NCBI RefSeq assembly: GCF_913773735.1 | Contig: NZ_CAJYEB010000025.1 | Coordinates: 224,894-288,893 of the forward strand | DNA from: an uncultured Massilia sp. | Lineage (GTDB): Bacteria > Pseudomonadota > Gammaproteobacteria > Burkholderiales > Burkholderiaceae_D | Direction of reading: 5' to 3' | DNA length: 64,000 nucleotides | Part shown: in pieces, positions 36,866-45,997 of the stretch | Position numbering within the stretch: position 1 is the first letter of the stretch | How the letters are laid out: the number at the start of each line of letters is the position of its first letter | The notes under the pieces: model-generated | The model's input: the letters and a program-made list of their open reading frames with translations, nothing else | Databases searched by the model: none | Told to the model about the DNA's origin: nothing | Program-made: the position numbers and the translations under genes

Positions 36866-39800
36866 ATGCATTTCATGAACCTCCCCTGCCCGTCCCGCGC
36901 CGTCCTGGCCGCCGGGATCGCCCTTCTCTGCCTGTCCGCCGGCCCCGCCCATGCCCTCGATCCGCGCGTCCCGCTCGACCACCTGCACCACGACGCCTGG
37001 ACCAGCAAGGACGGCATGCCCGGCGACGTCTGGGACATGGCGCAGGGCGCGGACGGCACGATGTGGTTCGCCACGACCTCCGGCCTGTACCGCTTCGACG
37101 GCGTGCGCTTCGAGCACGTGCGCGCGCTCGGCGGCGCGGCGCTGGGCTCGAACGTGCTGTCGGCGCTGCGCACCTTCCCGGACGGCACGCTGTGGATCGG
37201 CCACCGCTACGGCGGCCTCGACGTGTGGGACGGCGGCACGCTGCGCCACTACGGCGCGGACGCGGGGCTGCCGCCCGGCGCGCTGCGCGCCATCGAGCGC
37301 GACCGCGCCGGCCGGACCTGGGCGCTGGCGAGCCAGGGATTGCTGTACCTGGACGGCGGGCGCTGGCGCATGGCCGGCCCGCAACAGGGCCTGCCGGGGC
37401 TGGCGGCCGACCTGTGGCGCGCGCCCGACGGCACGCTACTGGTGTCGGACGAGACGGCCGTGTACCGGCTCGATCACGCCGCCCTGCGCTTCGCCCCGAC
37501 CGGTATCGCGGCGGCCGCCGACGGCCTGCTGGCCGCTCCCGACGGCGCGATCTGGAGCGACGCGCGCCAGGGCCTGCGGCGCATCCCGGCCGCGCTCGCG
37601 CCCTTCGCGGGCGGGACGGCCGCCGCCAGCCTGCCCACGGCGCGGGCGCACCTGTTCGACCGCGACGGCAACCTGTGGGCCGCCGGCAGCACGCTGACGC
37701 GCACGGCGCCGGCGGCGCTGGCCGGCCGTGCCGGGGTCGCGTTCGCGGATGGCGAACGGCTGGCGCGGCCGGAGCGACTGAGCAGCGCCACCGTCAAGAC
37801 GCTGCTGGAAGACCGCGAAGGCAATCTCTGGCTCGGCACGCGGCGCGGCGTCGACCGCCTGCGCCACGATCGCCTGCTGCCGGCCGGCCTGCCGCCGGAA
37901 AGCGGCTACATCGGCCTGGCGCTGGATGCGGCCGGCACGCCGTGGATCGCCGCCAAGCTGGCCGACCGCTGGGGGCTGTGGCGGGCCGGCGCCGACGGCC
38001 TGCACGCGCAGCCGCAGCCGGACGGCGAGATCGTCACGCTCGCCAGCGGCGCCGACGGCGCCCTGCTGCTCGGCGGGCACCGCCACATCGAACGGCGCAG
38101 CGGCGCGCGGACGGTACGCATCCCCTTCCCCGACGCGGTCAGGCAGCACGGCAGCCCGTACGACGGCGCGCGCCTGCTGCTCGACGACGGCCCCGCGCTG
38201 TGGGCGTCGTTCGCGCGCGACACGCTGTACCGCCATGCCGACGGCGCCTGGCGCCGCGCCGACGCGTTCGGCCTGCCGCGGCGCGCCCCCAACGCCATCG
38301 CGCGCGACGCCCGTGGCACGGTCTGGGTCGGCTACGACAACGAGGTGTTCGCGCTGGACGGCGCGCGCCCGCGCCGCTACGGCAAGGCCGAGGGGCTGGA
38401 CACGGGCGTGACCGGCACCCTGTACGACGCCGGCGGCGTGCTGGCGATCGGCGGCGACCGCGGCCTGGCGCTGTTGTCGGGCGGGCGGGCGCGCCCGGTG
38501 GAGGGGCCGCAACCCGGCATGCTGGCCGGCGTGACCGGCATCGTCATGACGCCCGACGGCGACCTCTGGCTCAACGGCAGCAAGGGCCTGGCGCACGTGC
38601 GCGCGGCCGACTGGCGCGCGCTGCTGGCCGACCCGGGCCGCACCACCGTCGAGGCCGAGCTGTTCGATGCGCGCGACGGCTATCCCGGCATCGCCCACTT
38701 CCGCGTCGGCCAGCCCTCGCTGGTGCTGGCCCGCGACGGCCGCCTGCTGGTGGCCGCCACCGACGGCGCGGCCTGGATCGACCCGCGGCGCCTGTACCGC
38801 AACCGCGTGGCGCCGCCGGTGCGGCTGCGCGCGCTGGCGGCGGACGGCCGCGCGCTGGCGCTGCGCGACGGCATGGTGCTGCCGGCCGGCACCCGCAACC
38901 TGCAGATCGACTACATGGCCGCCAGCTTCACGATGCCCGAACGGGTGCGCCTGCGCTACCGCCTGGAAGGCGTCGACGCCGGCTGGCAGGACGCCGGCAC
39001 GCGGCGCAGCGCCTACTACAACCGGCTCGGGCCGGGCGACTACCGCTTCCGCGTGCAGGCCGTCAACGAGGACGGCGTGTGGAACGAGGCCGGCGCCACG
39101 CTCGCGTTCGCGATCGCGCCGACCTTCGTGCAGGGCATGGCGTTCAAGGTGCTGTGCGTGGCGGCGGCGCTGCTGGCGGCCTGGCTGCTGCACCGGCTGC
39201 GCCTGCGCCGCGCCACGCGCCAGCTGCGCCGCCTGCTGCGCGAGCGCGCCAACGAGCGCGAACGCATCGCGCGCACGCTGCACGACACCCTGATGCAATC
39301 GGTGCAGGCCCTGCTGATGCTGTTCGAGGCGGCGCGCGACCGCCTGCCACTGGACAGCGCGTCGCGCCCCCCGCTCGACCGCGCGCTGGAGCAGGCCCGC
39401 TTCACGCTCGGCGAAGGCCGCGACGAACTGCACGCGCTGCGCGGCGCGGGCCGCCCGGCGGACGACCTGGCCGCCGCGCTGGCCCCGCTCGGCCGCATGC
39501 TGGGCGAGCAGTACGGCGTGCGCTTCGACGTCGCCGTGCACGGCCGGCGCCGCCCGCTGCGCGCCGAGGTGGCGAAGGAAGCCTGCTTCATCGCCCGCGA
39601 GGCGCTGCAGAACGCGTTCCGCCACGCCCGCGCCGCCGCGGTGGCGCTCGAACTGGACTACGGCGCGGATGCCTTCCTGCTGCGCGTGCGCGACGACGGC
39701 CGCGGCATCGGCGACGCTGCCGCGCGGCCCGGCCACTGGGGCGTGCCGGGCATGCGCGAACGGGCCGCGGCGATCGGCGCGCGCATCGCCATCGCGCCGG

Positions 39801-39931
39801 CTCCCGCACCGGGCCACGGCACGCTGGTCGAACTGCGCCTGGACGCGCGCGCCGCCTACGCCACGGCGCCGCGGCGGCGCTGGGCGCGGCTGGCGGGGTG
39901 GCTGCGGCCGGGCGGCGCGGCCGGACGCTGA
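36866..39931 (+). CDS. Periplasmic-sensing histidine kinase, beta-propeller/Y_Y_Y type
   Basis: 1021 residues. A signal peptide (about 1-30) leads into a long periplasmic region of two-component propeller repeats (DGTMWFATTSGLYRFDG, GNLWLGTRRGVDRL). The Y_Y_Y domain (about 675-750) and one membrane helix (about 758-778) follow. The cytoplasmic HisKA_3 domain has acceptor His806 (RIARTLHDTLMQSVQ), then an HATPase (DDGRGIGD). This is the NarL-type kinase class, which pairs with LuxR-type regulators such as the one at 34387. No ribosome site precedes the start; Met4 is an alternative. The ligand is unknown. Confidence 0.92.
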   Translation: MHFMNLPCPSRAVLAAGIALLCLSAGPAHALDPRVPLDHLHHDAWTSKDGMPGDVWDMAQGADGTMWFATTSGLYRFDGVRFEHVRALGGAALGSNVLSALRTFPDGTLWIGHRYGGLDVWDGGTLRHYGADAGLPPGALRAIERDRAGRTWALASQGLLYLDGGRWRMAGPQQGLPGLAADLWRAPDGTLLVSDETAVYRLDHAALRFAPTGIAAAADGLLAAPDGAIWSDARQGLRRIPAALAPFAGGTAAASLPTARAHLFDRDGNLWAAGSTLTRTAPAALAGRAGVAFADGERLARPERLSSATVKTLLEDREGNLWLGTRRGVDRLRHDRLLPAGLPPESGYIGLALDAAGTPWIAAKLADRWGLWRAGADGLHAQPQPDGEIVTLASGADGALLLGGHRHIERRSGARTVRIPFPDAVRQHGSPYDGARLLLDDGPALWASFARDTLYRHADGAWRRADAFGLPRRAPNAIARDARGTVWVGYDNEVFALDGARPRRYGKAEGLDTGVTGTLYDAGGVLAIGGDRGLALLSGGRARPVEGPQPGMLAGVTGIVMTPDGDLWLNGSKGLAHVRAADWRALLADPGRTTVEAELFDARDGYPGIAHFRVGQPSLVLARDGRLLVAATDGAAWIDPRRLYRNRVAPPVRLRALAADGRALALRDGMVLPAGTRNLQIDYMAASFTMPERVRLRYRLEGVDAGWQDAGTRRSAYYNRLGPGDYRFRVQAVNEDGVWNEAGATLAFAIAPTFVQGMAFKVLCVAAALLAAWLLHRLRLRRATRQLRRLLRERANERERIARTLHDTLMQSVQALLMLFEAARDRLPLDSASRPPLDRALEQARFTLGEGRDELHALRGAGRPADDLAAALAPLGRMLGEQYGVRFDVAVHGRRRPLRAEVAKEACFIAREALQNAFRHARAAAVALELDYGADAFLLRVRDDGRGIGDAAARPGHWGVPGMRERAAAIGARIAIAPAPAPGHGTLVELRLDARAAYATAPRRRWARLAGWLRPGGAAGR

Positions 39932-40007
39932 TCGACGCCCGCTCGCGTTGCGGCCGCGCGCGCTGCGCCGGCACCGCCGCCGGCAGGCACGGCGTGCCGG
40001 CGCCGCG

Positions 40008-40934
40008 TCATGCGGGCGCTGCCTGCCGCCGCAACGCCGGCTCGGCCTCGAACACCTCCTCCAGCCACTGCGCGAACGCGCGCAGCTTGGGCACCAGCAT
40101 GCGCCCCTGCGGGTACACCAGCGACACCGGCATCGGCGTGCTGGGGTAGTCGGCCAGCACCTCGACCAGCGCGCCACTGGCCAGGTGCGGTCGTACCTGG
40201 TAGGCCGCGGCCTGGATCAGGCCGATGCCCTGCACGCCGCAGCAGACGTAGGCGTCGGCATCGTTGACGGCGACCGGGCCGTCGACGTCGATGCGTTCCA
40301 GCTTGCCGTCGACCAGGAAGTCCCAGGCGAACGGCCGGCCCGTGCGGCCGGAGAACTGGACCACCGCGGGCATGCCGCGCACGTCGTCCGGCGTGCGCGG
40401 CATGCCGTGGCGGGCGAGCAGCGCCGGCGCCGCGCAGGTGACGAAGCGCATGCTGCCCAGCGCACGCGCGACCAGCGCCGAATCCTGCAGCGCGCCCACG
40501 CGCAGCGCGCAGTCGATGCCGTCGCGGGTCAGGTCGGCCAGGCGGTCGCCGAGGCTGACGACCAGTTCCACCTCGGGAAAGGCGGCGCGGAACGCATGCA
40601 GGCGCGGCAGCACCACGTTGCGGCCGACGGCGCCCGGCAGGTCGACCCGCAGCCGGCCGCGCGGCACCGCCGCCGGACCGCCGCGCAGGTCCGCCTCGGC
40701 GGCGTCGATGGCGGCCAGGATCTCGACGCATTTCGCATAATAGTCGGCGCCGTCGGTCGTCAGCGACAGGCTGCGCGTGGTGCGCTGGAGCAGCCGCCGG
40801 CCGAGGTAGGCTTCCAGCTTCTGGAGGGTGGCCGTGAGCGCGGCGCGCGGCAGGTCCAGGCTTTCGGCCGCGCGGGTGAAACTGTTCGCCTCGACGATGC
40901 GCACGAACGTCTGCATTGCCTTGATCCGGTCCAT
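40008..40934 (-). CDS. LysR family transcriptional regulator
   Basis: 308 residues. Winged HTH at the N-terminus (MDRIKAMQTFVRIVEANSFT, DLPRAALTATLQKLEAYLG, TTRSLSLTTDGA), then an effector domain with LRVDLPGAVGRNVVLP of the CrgA/DmlR-like group. The ATG at 40934 was chosen over one 18 bp upstream because GAGG lies at proper spacing. It is divergent from the MFS gene at 41047 and probably regulates it. Confidence 0.9.
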   Translation of the reverse strand: MDRIKAMQTFVRIVEANSFTRAAESLDLPRAALTATLQKLEAYLGRRLLQRTTRSLSLTTDGADYYAKCVEILAAIDAAEADLRGGPAAVPRGRLRVDLPGAVGRNVVLPRLHAFRAAFPEVELVVSLGDRLADLTRDGIDCALRVGALQDSALVARALGSMRFVTCAAPALLARHGMPRTPDDVRGMPAVVQFSGRTGRPFAWDFLVDGKLERIDVDGPVAVNDADAYVCCGVQGIGLIQAAAYQVRPHLASGALVEVLADYPSTPMPVSLVYPQGRMLVPKLRAFAQWLEEVFEAEPALRRQAAPA

Positions 40935-41046
40935 GGGCGCCTCATTGTTCATATAAAGTGAAAAGTATAAGCGGTCCCGGCCCGGATGATCTTTGCGCCG
41001 CGCCTGCCTAGAATGGCTGCATCGATCATCCACTCATGGAGCAATC

Positions 41047-42261
41047 ATGAACAAGCCGAATGCACTGCCCGACATCTCGCGCGGCATGGTGCTGCTGCTG
41101 GCCATCGCCTGCGGCGCCATCGTCGCCAACATCTACTATGCCCAGACCCTGGTCGGGCCGATCGCGGCCGCCACCGGCCTGTCGAACGAAGCCGCCGGCC
41201 TGATCGTCACGCTGACCCAGGTCGGCTACGCCGCCGGCCTGCTGTTCGTCGTGCCGCTGGGCGACCTGCTGGAAAACCGCCGCCTGGTGCTGACCGCGCT
41301 GGGCTTCACCGCCGTCGCCCTCGGCGCCGCCGCCGTCAGCAGCAGCGCCGTGGTGTTCCTGGCCGCCTCGCTCGCGATCGGGCTCGGCTCGGTCGCCGCC
41401 CAGGTGCTGGTGCCGTTCGCCGCCCACCTGGCGCGCGAGGAGACCCGCGGCCAGACCGTCGGCAAGGTCGTCAGCGGCCTGCTGCTGGGCGTGATGCTGG
41501 CCCGTCCGGCCGCCAGCCTGATCGCCGACCACCTCGGCTGGCACGCCGTGTTCGGCATCGCCGCCGCGCTGATCGTGCTGCTGGCCGTCGTGCTGCGCCT
41601 GCGCCTGCCGCAGCGCGTGCCGGCCCATGCGCTGTCCTACCCGGTGCTGATCGGGTCGCTGTGGAAGCTGTTCGCCACGACGCCGGTGCTGCGCCGCCGC
41701 GGCGCCTACCACGCCGCCCTGTTCGGCGCGTTCAGCCTGTTCTGGACGGTCGCGCCGCTGGCCCTGGCCAGCCAGTTCCACCTGTCGCAGACCGGCATCG
41801 CCGTGTTCGCCCTGGTCGGCATGGCCGGCGCCGTGGCCTCCCCGCTCGCCGGGCGCCTGGCCGACGGCGGCCACACCCTGGTCGCCACCGCCGCCGCGCT
41901 GGCGCTGGGCATCGCCGGCTTCGCGCTGCCGCTGCTGGCGCCTGCCAGCGGCATGCTGGGCCTGGGCGTGCTGGTGGCCGCGTCGATCGTCCTCGACATG
42001 GCCGTCGCCGGCAACCTGGTGCTGGGCCAGCGCGCCATCTTCAGCCTCGGCGCCGAAGTGCGCAGCCGCCTGAACGGCCTGTACTTCGCGATGTTCTTCG
42101 CCGGCGGCGCGGCCGGGTCGGCGCTGGGCGCCTGGATTTACGCCAGGCACGGCTGGCACGGCGCCCTGCTCGCCGGCCTGGCGATGCCGCTGGCCGCGCT
42201 GGTGTACTGGAGCGGCGAATGGATCGGGCAGGCGCGCAAGCACGAGATGCCCGCAAGATAA
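41047..42261 (+). CDS. MFS transporter
   Basis: 404 residues, twelve membrane helices. The first helix carries IACGAIVANIYYAQTLVGPI and helix 2-3 loop PLGDLLENRRLVL, the pattern of the YnfM/arabinose-efflux-like branch. GGAGCAATC precedes the ATG. It probably exports a small molecule; the substrate is not readable. It is divergent from the LysR regulator, and a nested palindrome lies immediately after its stop. Confidence 0.9.
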   Translation: MNKPNALPDISRGMVLLLAIACGAIVANIYYAQTLVGPIAAATGLSNEAAGLIVTLTQVGYAAGLLFVVPLGDLLENRRLVLTALGFTAVALGAAAVSSSAVVFLAASLAIGLGSVAAQVLVPFAAHLAREETRGQTVGKVVSGLLLGVMLARPAASLIADHLGWHAVFGIAAALIVLLAVVLRLRLPQRVPAHALSYPVLIGSLWKLFATTPVLRRRGAYHAALFGAFSLFWTVAPLALASQFHLSQTGIAVFALVGMAGAVASPLAGRLADGGHTLVATAAALALGIAGFALPLLAPASGMLGLGVLVAASIVLDMAVAGNLVLGQRAIFSLGAEVRSRLNGLYFAMFFAGGAAGSALGAWIYARHGWHGALLAGLAMPLAALVYWSGEWIGQARKHEMPAR

Positions 42262-42301
42262 GTGCATGATGGACGGCATTCCATTACAATGCCGTATGCA
42301 C
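42262..42301. promoter_or_regulatory. Nested palindrome between MFS and AraC genes
   Basis: Inner arms ACGGCATT/AATGCCGT (42273-42280 and 42288-42295) enclose CCATTAC. Outer arms GTGCAT/ATGCAC (42262-42267 and 42296-42301) lie outside them. It starts 1 nt after the MFS stop and ends 89 bp before the AraC start. It could end MFS transcription or act as an operator for the AraC gene; no T-run follows. Confidence 0.5.
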
Positions 42302-42390
42302 AACACCCCTCCCGACCTGTCCCGGCGCCGCAAGGCGCCGTCGGCGTTTGCCCTGCCCGTTTCCGCCTCCGTAACGGGGGTGCCCGCGCC

Positions 42391-43269
42391 ATGATGAGCC
42401 TCGACGACCTGAAGGACCTCGCCCGCCGCCACGCCGGCACCGGGCCGGACTGCGCGGTCCCCGGGCTGCGCGTGCACAGCCGCACGGCGCCCTCGGAACC
42501 CGTGTGCGGCATCGAGGAGCCGGCCTTCGCCGTGATCCTGCAGGGCCGCAAGCGCACCACGGTGGCCGGCCGCACCTTCGAATACGGCCCGGGCGACTGC
42601 CTGATCGTGTCGCTGTCGATGCCCTCGGTGGGCCAGGTGATCGGCGCCAGCGAGGACGAACCCTACCTCGGGATCGGCCTGACGCTGCGCCCGGCCGACA
42701 TCGCCGGCCTGCTGCTGGAAGCCGACAGCGAGGCCTGCCTGCAGGCCGACGCCGGCCCGTCGGCGGTGCACGCCGCCTCGCCGCAGCTGCTCGACGCGCT
42801 CGGACGGCTGGTGACGCTGCTCGACCGGCCCGAGGACGTGCGCATCCTGCGCCCGCTGCTGGAGCGCGAGATCCTGTGGCGCCTGCTGAACGGCCCGCAC
42901 GGCCCGATGCTGCGCGAGGTGGGCAGCGTCGACAGCCGCGCCTCGCGCATCGGCCGCGCCATCCGCTGGCTGCAGCAGCACTATGCCGAAACCGTCTCGA
43001 CCCAGCAGCTGGAGACGGTCAGCGGCATGAGCGCCTCGACGCTGTTCCGCCACTTCAAGGAATTCACGTCGATGAGCCCCCTGCAGTACCAGAAGCAGAT
43101 CCGCCTGCACGAGGCGCGCGCCCGCCTGGCCGCCAGCAGCCGCGACGTGGCGGCGGTGGCCTACCAGGTCGGCTACGAGAGCCCGTCGCAGTTCACGCGC
43201 GAGTACACGCGCATGTTCGGGCGCCCGCCGCGCGACGACCTGAAGCGGATGCGCGAGCAGGTCGCCTGA
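42391..43269 (+). CDS. AraC family transcriptional regulator with AraC_N domain
   Basis: 292 residues. The AraC_N domain (about 10-150) shows EEPAFAVILQGRKRTTVAG and YGPGDCLIVSLSMP. The C-terminal HTH pair ends AYQVGYESPSQFTREYTRMFG. It is a paralogue of the regulator at 4417, but the adjacent gene on the same strand is a CzcE-like protein rather than a reductase. Either of two adjacent ATG codons (42391 or 42394) could start it. Confidence 0.9.
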   Translation: MMSLDDLKDLARRHAGTGPDCAVPGLRVHSRTAPSEPVCGIEEPAFAVILQGRKRTTVAGRTFEYGPGDCLIVSLSMPSVGQVIGASEDEPYLGIGLTLRPADIAGLLLEADSEACLQADAGPSAVHAASPQLLDALGRLVTLLDRPEDVRILRPLLEREILWRLLNGPHGPMLREVGSVDSRASRIGRAIRWLQQHYAETVSTQQLETVSGMSASTLFRHFKEFTSMSPLQYQKQIRLHEARARLAASSRDVAAVAYQVGYESPSQFTREYTRMFGRPPRDDLKRMREQVA

Positions 43270-43295
43270 GCGGCGCGCCGCCCGTGGCCCGGCGC

Positions 43296-43317
43296 CGGAT
43301 GACAGCGTTGTCATCCG
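43296..43317. promoter_or_regulatory. CusR/CopR-type metal-response box
   Basis: Nine-bp arms CGGATGACA and TGTCATCCG around GCGT. The core ATGACA-GCGT-TGTCAT fits the CusR/CopR box pattern (ATGACA-ANNT-TGTCAT) except for one spacer base. It lies 72 bp upstream of the CzcE-like gene, and a TACACT -10-like hexamer follows at 43348. No OmpR-type metal-sensing pair is present locally. Confidence 0.65.
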
Positions 43318-43388
43318 CGCGTCACGCTCCCGACAGCGCCGGTTTCCTACACTGTCCTTCATCGCAACCCACCATGAAGGAGCACACC

Positions 43389-43727
43389 ATGAAAGCCGCC
43401 ACCACCCTCGCCGCCGTCGCCATCCTGTCCCTGTCCTGCGCCGCCGCCGGCGCCGCCCCGCTGCGCGCCGATGCCGCCGGCTGGGGCATGCCGGCCGCCG
43501 ACGCCGCCGCCGGCCGCACCGTCGTGCTGCGCGACGGCGCGCGCTACCTGAACGTCAGCGACGGCGAGACCGTGCGCGTCGTGCACGACGGGCGCAGCTT
43601 CACCTGGACGTTCAGCGCCCCTGGACGCGACGGCGTCGTCGCCCTCGACCGCGTCGCCCCGCAGGGCTTCGACACGATGCCGGTGCGGGTCTACGTGGCG
43701 CCGAACCCGCTGTACACGAACGGCTGA
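43389..43727 (+). CDS. CzcE-like periplasmic protein
   Basis: 112 residues. A Sec signal (about 1-23, ending AGAAP) is followed by the CzcE-family core RTVVLRDGARYLNVSDGETV and FTWTFSAPGRDGVVALDRVA. CzcE of Cupriavidus binds copper and other metals in the periplasm. The first 20 mature residues are Ala-rich. AAGGAG lies 8 nt before the ATG. A CusR/CopR-type box upstream agrees with metal control. No czc or cop efflux genes flank it. Confidence 0.78.
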   Translation: MKAATTLAAVAILSLSCAAAGAAPLRADAAGWGMPAADAAAGRTVVLRDGARYLNVSDGETVRVVHDGRSFTWTFSAPGRDGVVALDRVAPQGFDTMPVRVYVAPNPLYTNG

Positions 43728-43779
43728 GCACGGGGCGCGGCGCGCCGCCGCGTAACATTCCGGCAAGGTTGCCTGCGTT

Positions 43780-43797
43780 CTGTCACAATCCTGTCAT
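43780..43797 (+). promoter_or_regulatory. Pho box for ppk1-sixA
   Basis: CTGTCAC and CTGTCAT are direct 7-bp repeats separated by AATC, an almost exact PhoB site. A TACACT -10 hexamer starts 11 bp after the box (43808-43813), the spacing expected when the box replaces the -35. The ppk1 ATG is 47 bp downstream of the box. Confidence 0.8.
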
Positions 43798-43843
43798 CTT
43801 CGGACTCTACACTTGCTTGCCACTAGTGAAATCTTTCCGAAAA

Positions 43844-45997
43844 ATGGATGTGAAGTCGAAAACGGACGAGGTTTCCGCCTCGCTTCCGCAGGTACCGCCT
43901 GCGCCCTTCCTCAACCGCGAACTGTCGCTGCTCGAATTCAACCGCCGGGTCCTCGAAAACGCCGAGGACCCCAGGCTGCCGCTGCTCGAACGCCTGCGCT
44001 TCCTCACCATCGTCAGCAGCAACCTGGACGAGTTCTTCGAGGTGCGCGTGGCCAGCCTGCTGGCCCAGCACCAGGAACAGGGCGACGACGCCACCATCGA
44101 CCTGATCGACGCCAGCGAGGAATGCCGCCAGATCATCGGCCGCCAGTACGCGCTGCTGAACAACGAGATCCTGCCGCAGCTGTCCGCCAACGGCATCCAC
44201 CTGCTGCGCCGCTCCGACCGCAACGCGGCCCAGAAGGCCTGGGTCAAGCAGTACTTCGACAAGGAAGTGCGGCCGCTGCTCACGCCGGTCGGCCTGGACC
44301 CGGCGCACCCGTTCCCGCGCGTGATCAACAAGAGCCTGAACTTCATCGTCGAGCTGGCCGGCAAGGACGCGTTCGGGCGCGGCACCGGCATCGCCATCAT
44401 GAAGGCGCCGCGCGTGCTGCCGCGCCTGATCCGCCTGCCGGACAACCTGTCGGACAAGCCGGGCGCCTCGTACTGCCTGCTATCGTCCGTCATCCAGGCC
44501 CACATGGCCGACCTGTTCACCGGGCGCGAGGTGGTGTCCTATTCGCAGTTCCGCGTCACCCGCAACAGCGACCTGTGGGTCGACGAGGAAGAGGTCAAGA
44601 ACCTGCGCCAGGCGCTGCAGAGCGAACTGCACAGCCGCAACTACGGCTTCGCGGTGCGCCTGGAAGTGGCGCGCGGCTGCCCGAAGCACCTGGCCGACTT
44701 CCTGCTGGACCAGTTCGCGATCGACCGCTCGCGCCTGTTCAGCGTGGACGGCCCCGTCAACATGGGCCGCCTGCTCGAGATCGCCAACAGCAATGCGCGC
44801 CCGGAACTGAAGTTCCCGCCGTTCTCGCCCGGCTTCCCGCCCAAGCTGGCGACCTACCAGGACATCTTCGCCGTGCTGGGCAGGCAGGACGTGCTGCTGC
44901 ACCACCCGTTCCAGTCGTTCCAGCCGGTGATCGACTTCGTCCGCAGCGCCGCGGCCGACCCGAACGTGGTCGCGATCAAGCAGACGATCTACCGCGCCGG
45001 CTCGAACTCCGAGCTGATGGAGGCGCTGATCGGCGCCGCCCTGCGCGGCAAGGAAGTCACCGTCATCGTCGAGCTGATGGCGCGCTTCGACGAGGAGGCC
45101 AACATCAACTGGGCCGAGCGCCTCGAGGAAGCCGGCGCGCAGGTCGTGTACGGCGTGGTCGGCCTCAAGACGCACGCCAAGATGGCGCTGGTGCTGCGCC
45201 GCGAGCCCCTGGGCCTGCGCCGCTACGCCCACCTCGGCACCGGCAACTACAACACGACGACGGCCAGGTTCTATACCGACTTCGGCCTGCTCACCTCGGA
45301 CGAGCAAATCACGGCCGACGTCAACGAGGTGTTCATCCACCTCACCAGCCTGACCCGCCCGACCCAGCTCGATGCCATCTGGCTGGCGCCGTTCATGCTG
45401 CAGAAGGAGATCGTCAAGGCGATCCGCCAGGAAGCGGCGATCGCGCGCGACGGCAAGCCGGCGCGCATCATCGCCAAGATGAATTCCCTGACCGACGAGT
45501 CGGTGATCCGCGCGCTGTACGACGCGTCCAACGACGGCGTGCGCATCGACCTGATCGTGCGCGGCGCCTGCTCGCTCAAGCCCGGCGTGCCCGGGCTGTC
45601 GGAAAACATCCGCGTGCGTTCGATCGTCGGCCGCTTCCTCGAGCACACCCGGATCTACTACTTCCGCAACAACCTCCAGCACGATGTCTGGCTGAGCAGC
45701 GCCGACTGGATGAACCGCAACCTGTTCCGGCGCGTCGAGATCGCTTTCCCGATCCGCTCGGCCGGCCTCAAGAAGCGCGTCATCCGCGAGGGGCTGCAGG
45801 TCTACCTGAAGGACAACGTCAACGCCTGGGAACTGGGCAGCGACGGCCGCTACCGCCGGCGCCGCGCGCGCGGCAGCCAGAAGCCGTTCACCGCCCAGCA
45901 GGCGCTGATGGACCTGCTGGGCGCCGCGGCGGACACGCTCGTCAACAACAAGGAACTCGACCATGGAACTGATCCTGTGGCGGCACGCCGAGGCTGA
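43844..45997 (+). CDS. ppk1: Polyphosphate kinase 1
   Basis: 717 residues, normal for Ppk1, which reversibly makes polyphosphate from ATP. The N-terminal FLNRELSLLEFNRRVLENA segment is present. The catalytic histidines are His444 (VGLKTHAKMALVLRRE) and His601 (GRFLEHTRIYYF), in line with the phospho-His of E. coli Ppk. The ATG at 43844 is followed at once by family-specific sequence; the in-frame leader upstream is absent from homologues. A Pho box upstream indicates PhoB control. Its 3' end overlaps sixA by 35 bp. Confidence 0.96.
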   Translation: MDVKSKTDEVSASLPQVPPAPFLNRELSLLEFNRRVLENAEDPRLPLLERLRFLTIVSSNLDEFFEVRVASLLAQHQEQGDDATIDLIDASEECRQIIGRQYALLNNEILPQLSANGIHLLRRSDRNAAQKAWVKQYFDKEVRPLLTPVGLDPAHPFPRVINKSLNFIVELAGKDAFGRGTGIAIMKAPRVLPRLIRLPDNLSDKPGASYCLLSSVIQAHMADLFTGREVVSYSQFRVTRNSDLWVDEEEVKNLRQALQSELHSRNYGFAVRLEVARGCPKHLADFLLDQFAIDRSRLFSVDGPVNMGRLLEIANSNARPELKFPPFSPGFPPKLATYQDIFAVLGRQDVLLHHPFQSFQPVIDFVRSAAADPNVVAIKQTIYRAGSNSELMEALIGAALRGKEVTVIVELMARFDEEANINWAERLEEAGAQVVYGVVGLKTHAKMALVLRREPLGLRRYAHLGTGNYNTTTARFYTDFGLLTSDEQITADVNEVFIHLTSLTRPTQLDAIWLAPFMLQKEIVKAIRQEAAIARDGKPARIIAKMNSLTDESVIRALYDASNDGVRIDLIVRGACSLKPGVPGLSENIRVRSIVGRFLEHTRIYYFRNNLQHDVWLSSADWMNRNLFRRVEIAFPIRSAGLKKRVIREGLQVYLKDNVNAWELGSDGRYRRRRARGSQKPFTAQQALMDLLGAAADTLVNNKELDHGTDPVAARRG

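Noticed and set aside
36835..40149. 1104-codon alternative frame over the sensor kinase
   Set aside because: Arg/Pro-rich out-of-frame reading of the kinase gene, whose own frame has full domain structure.
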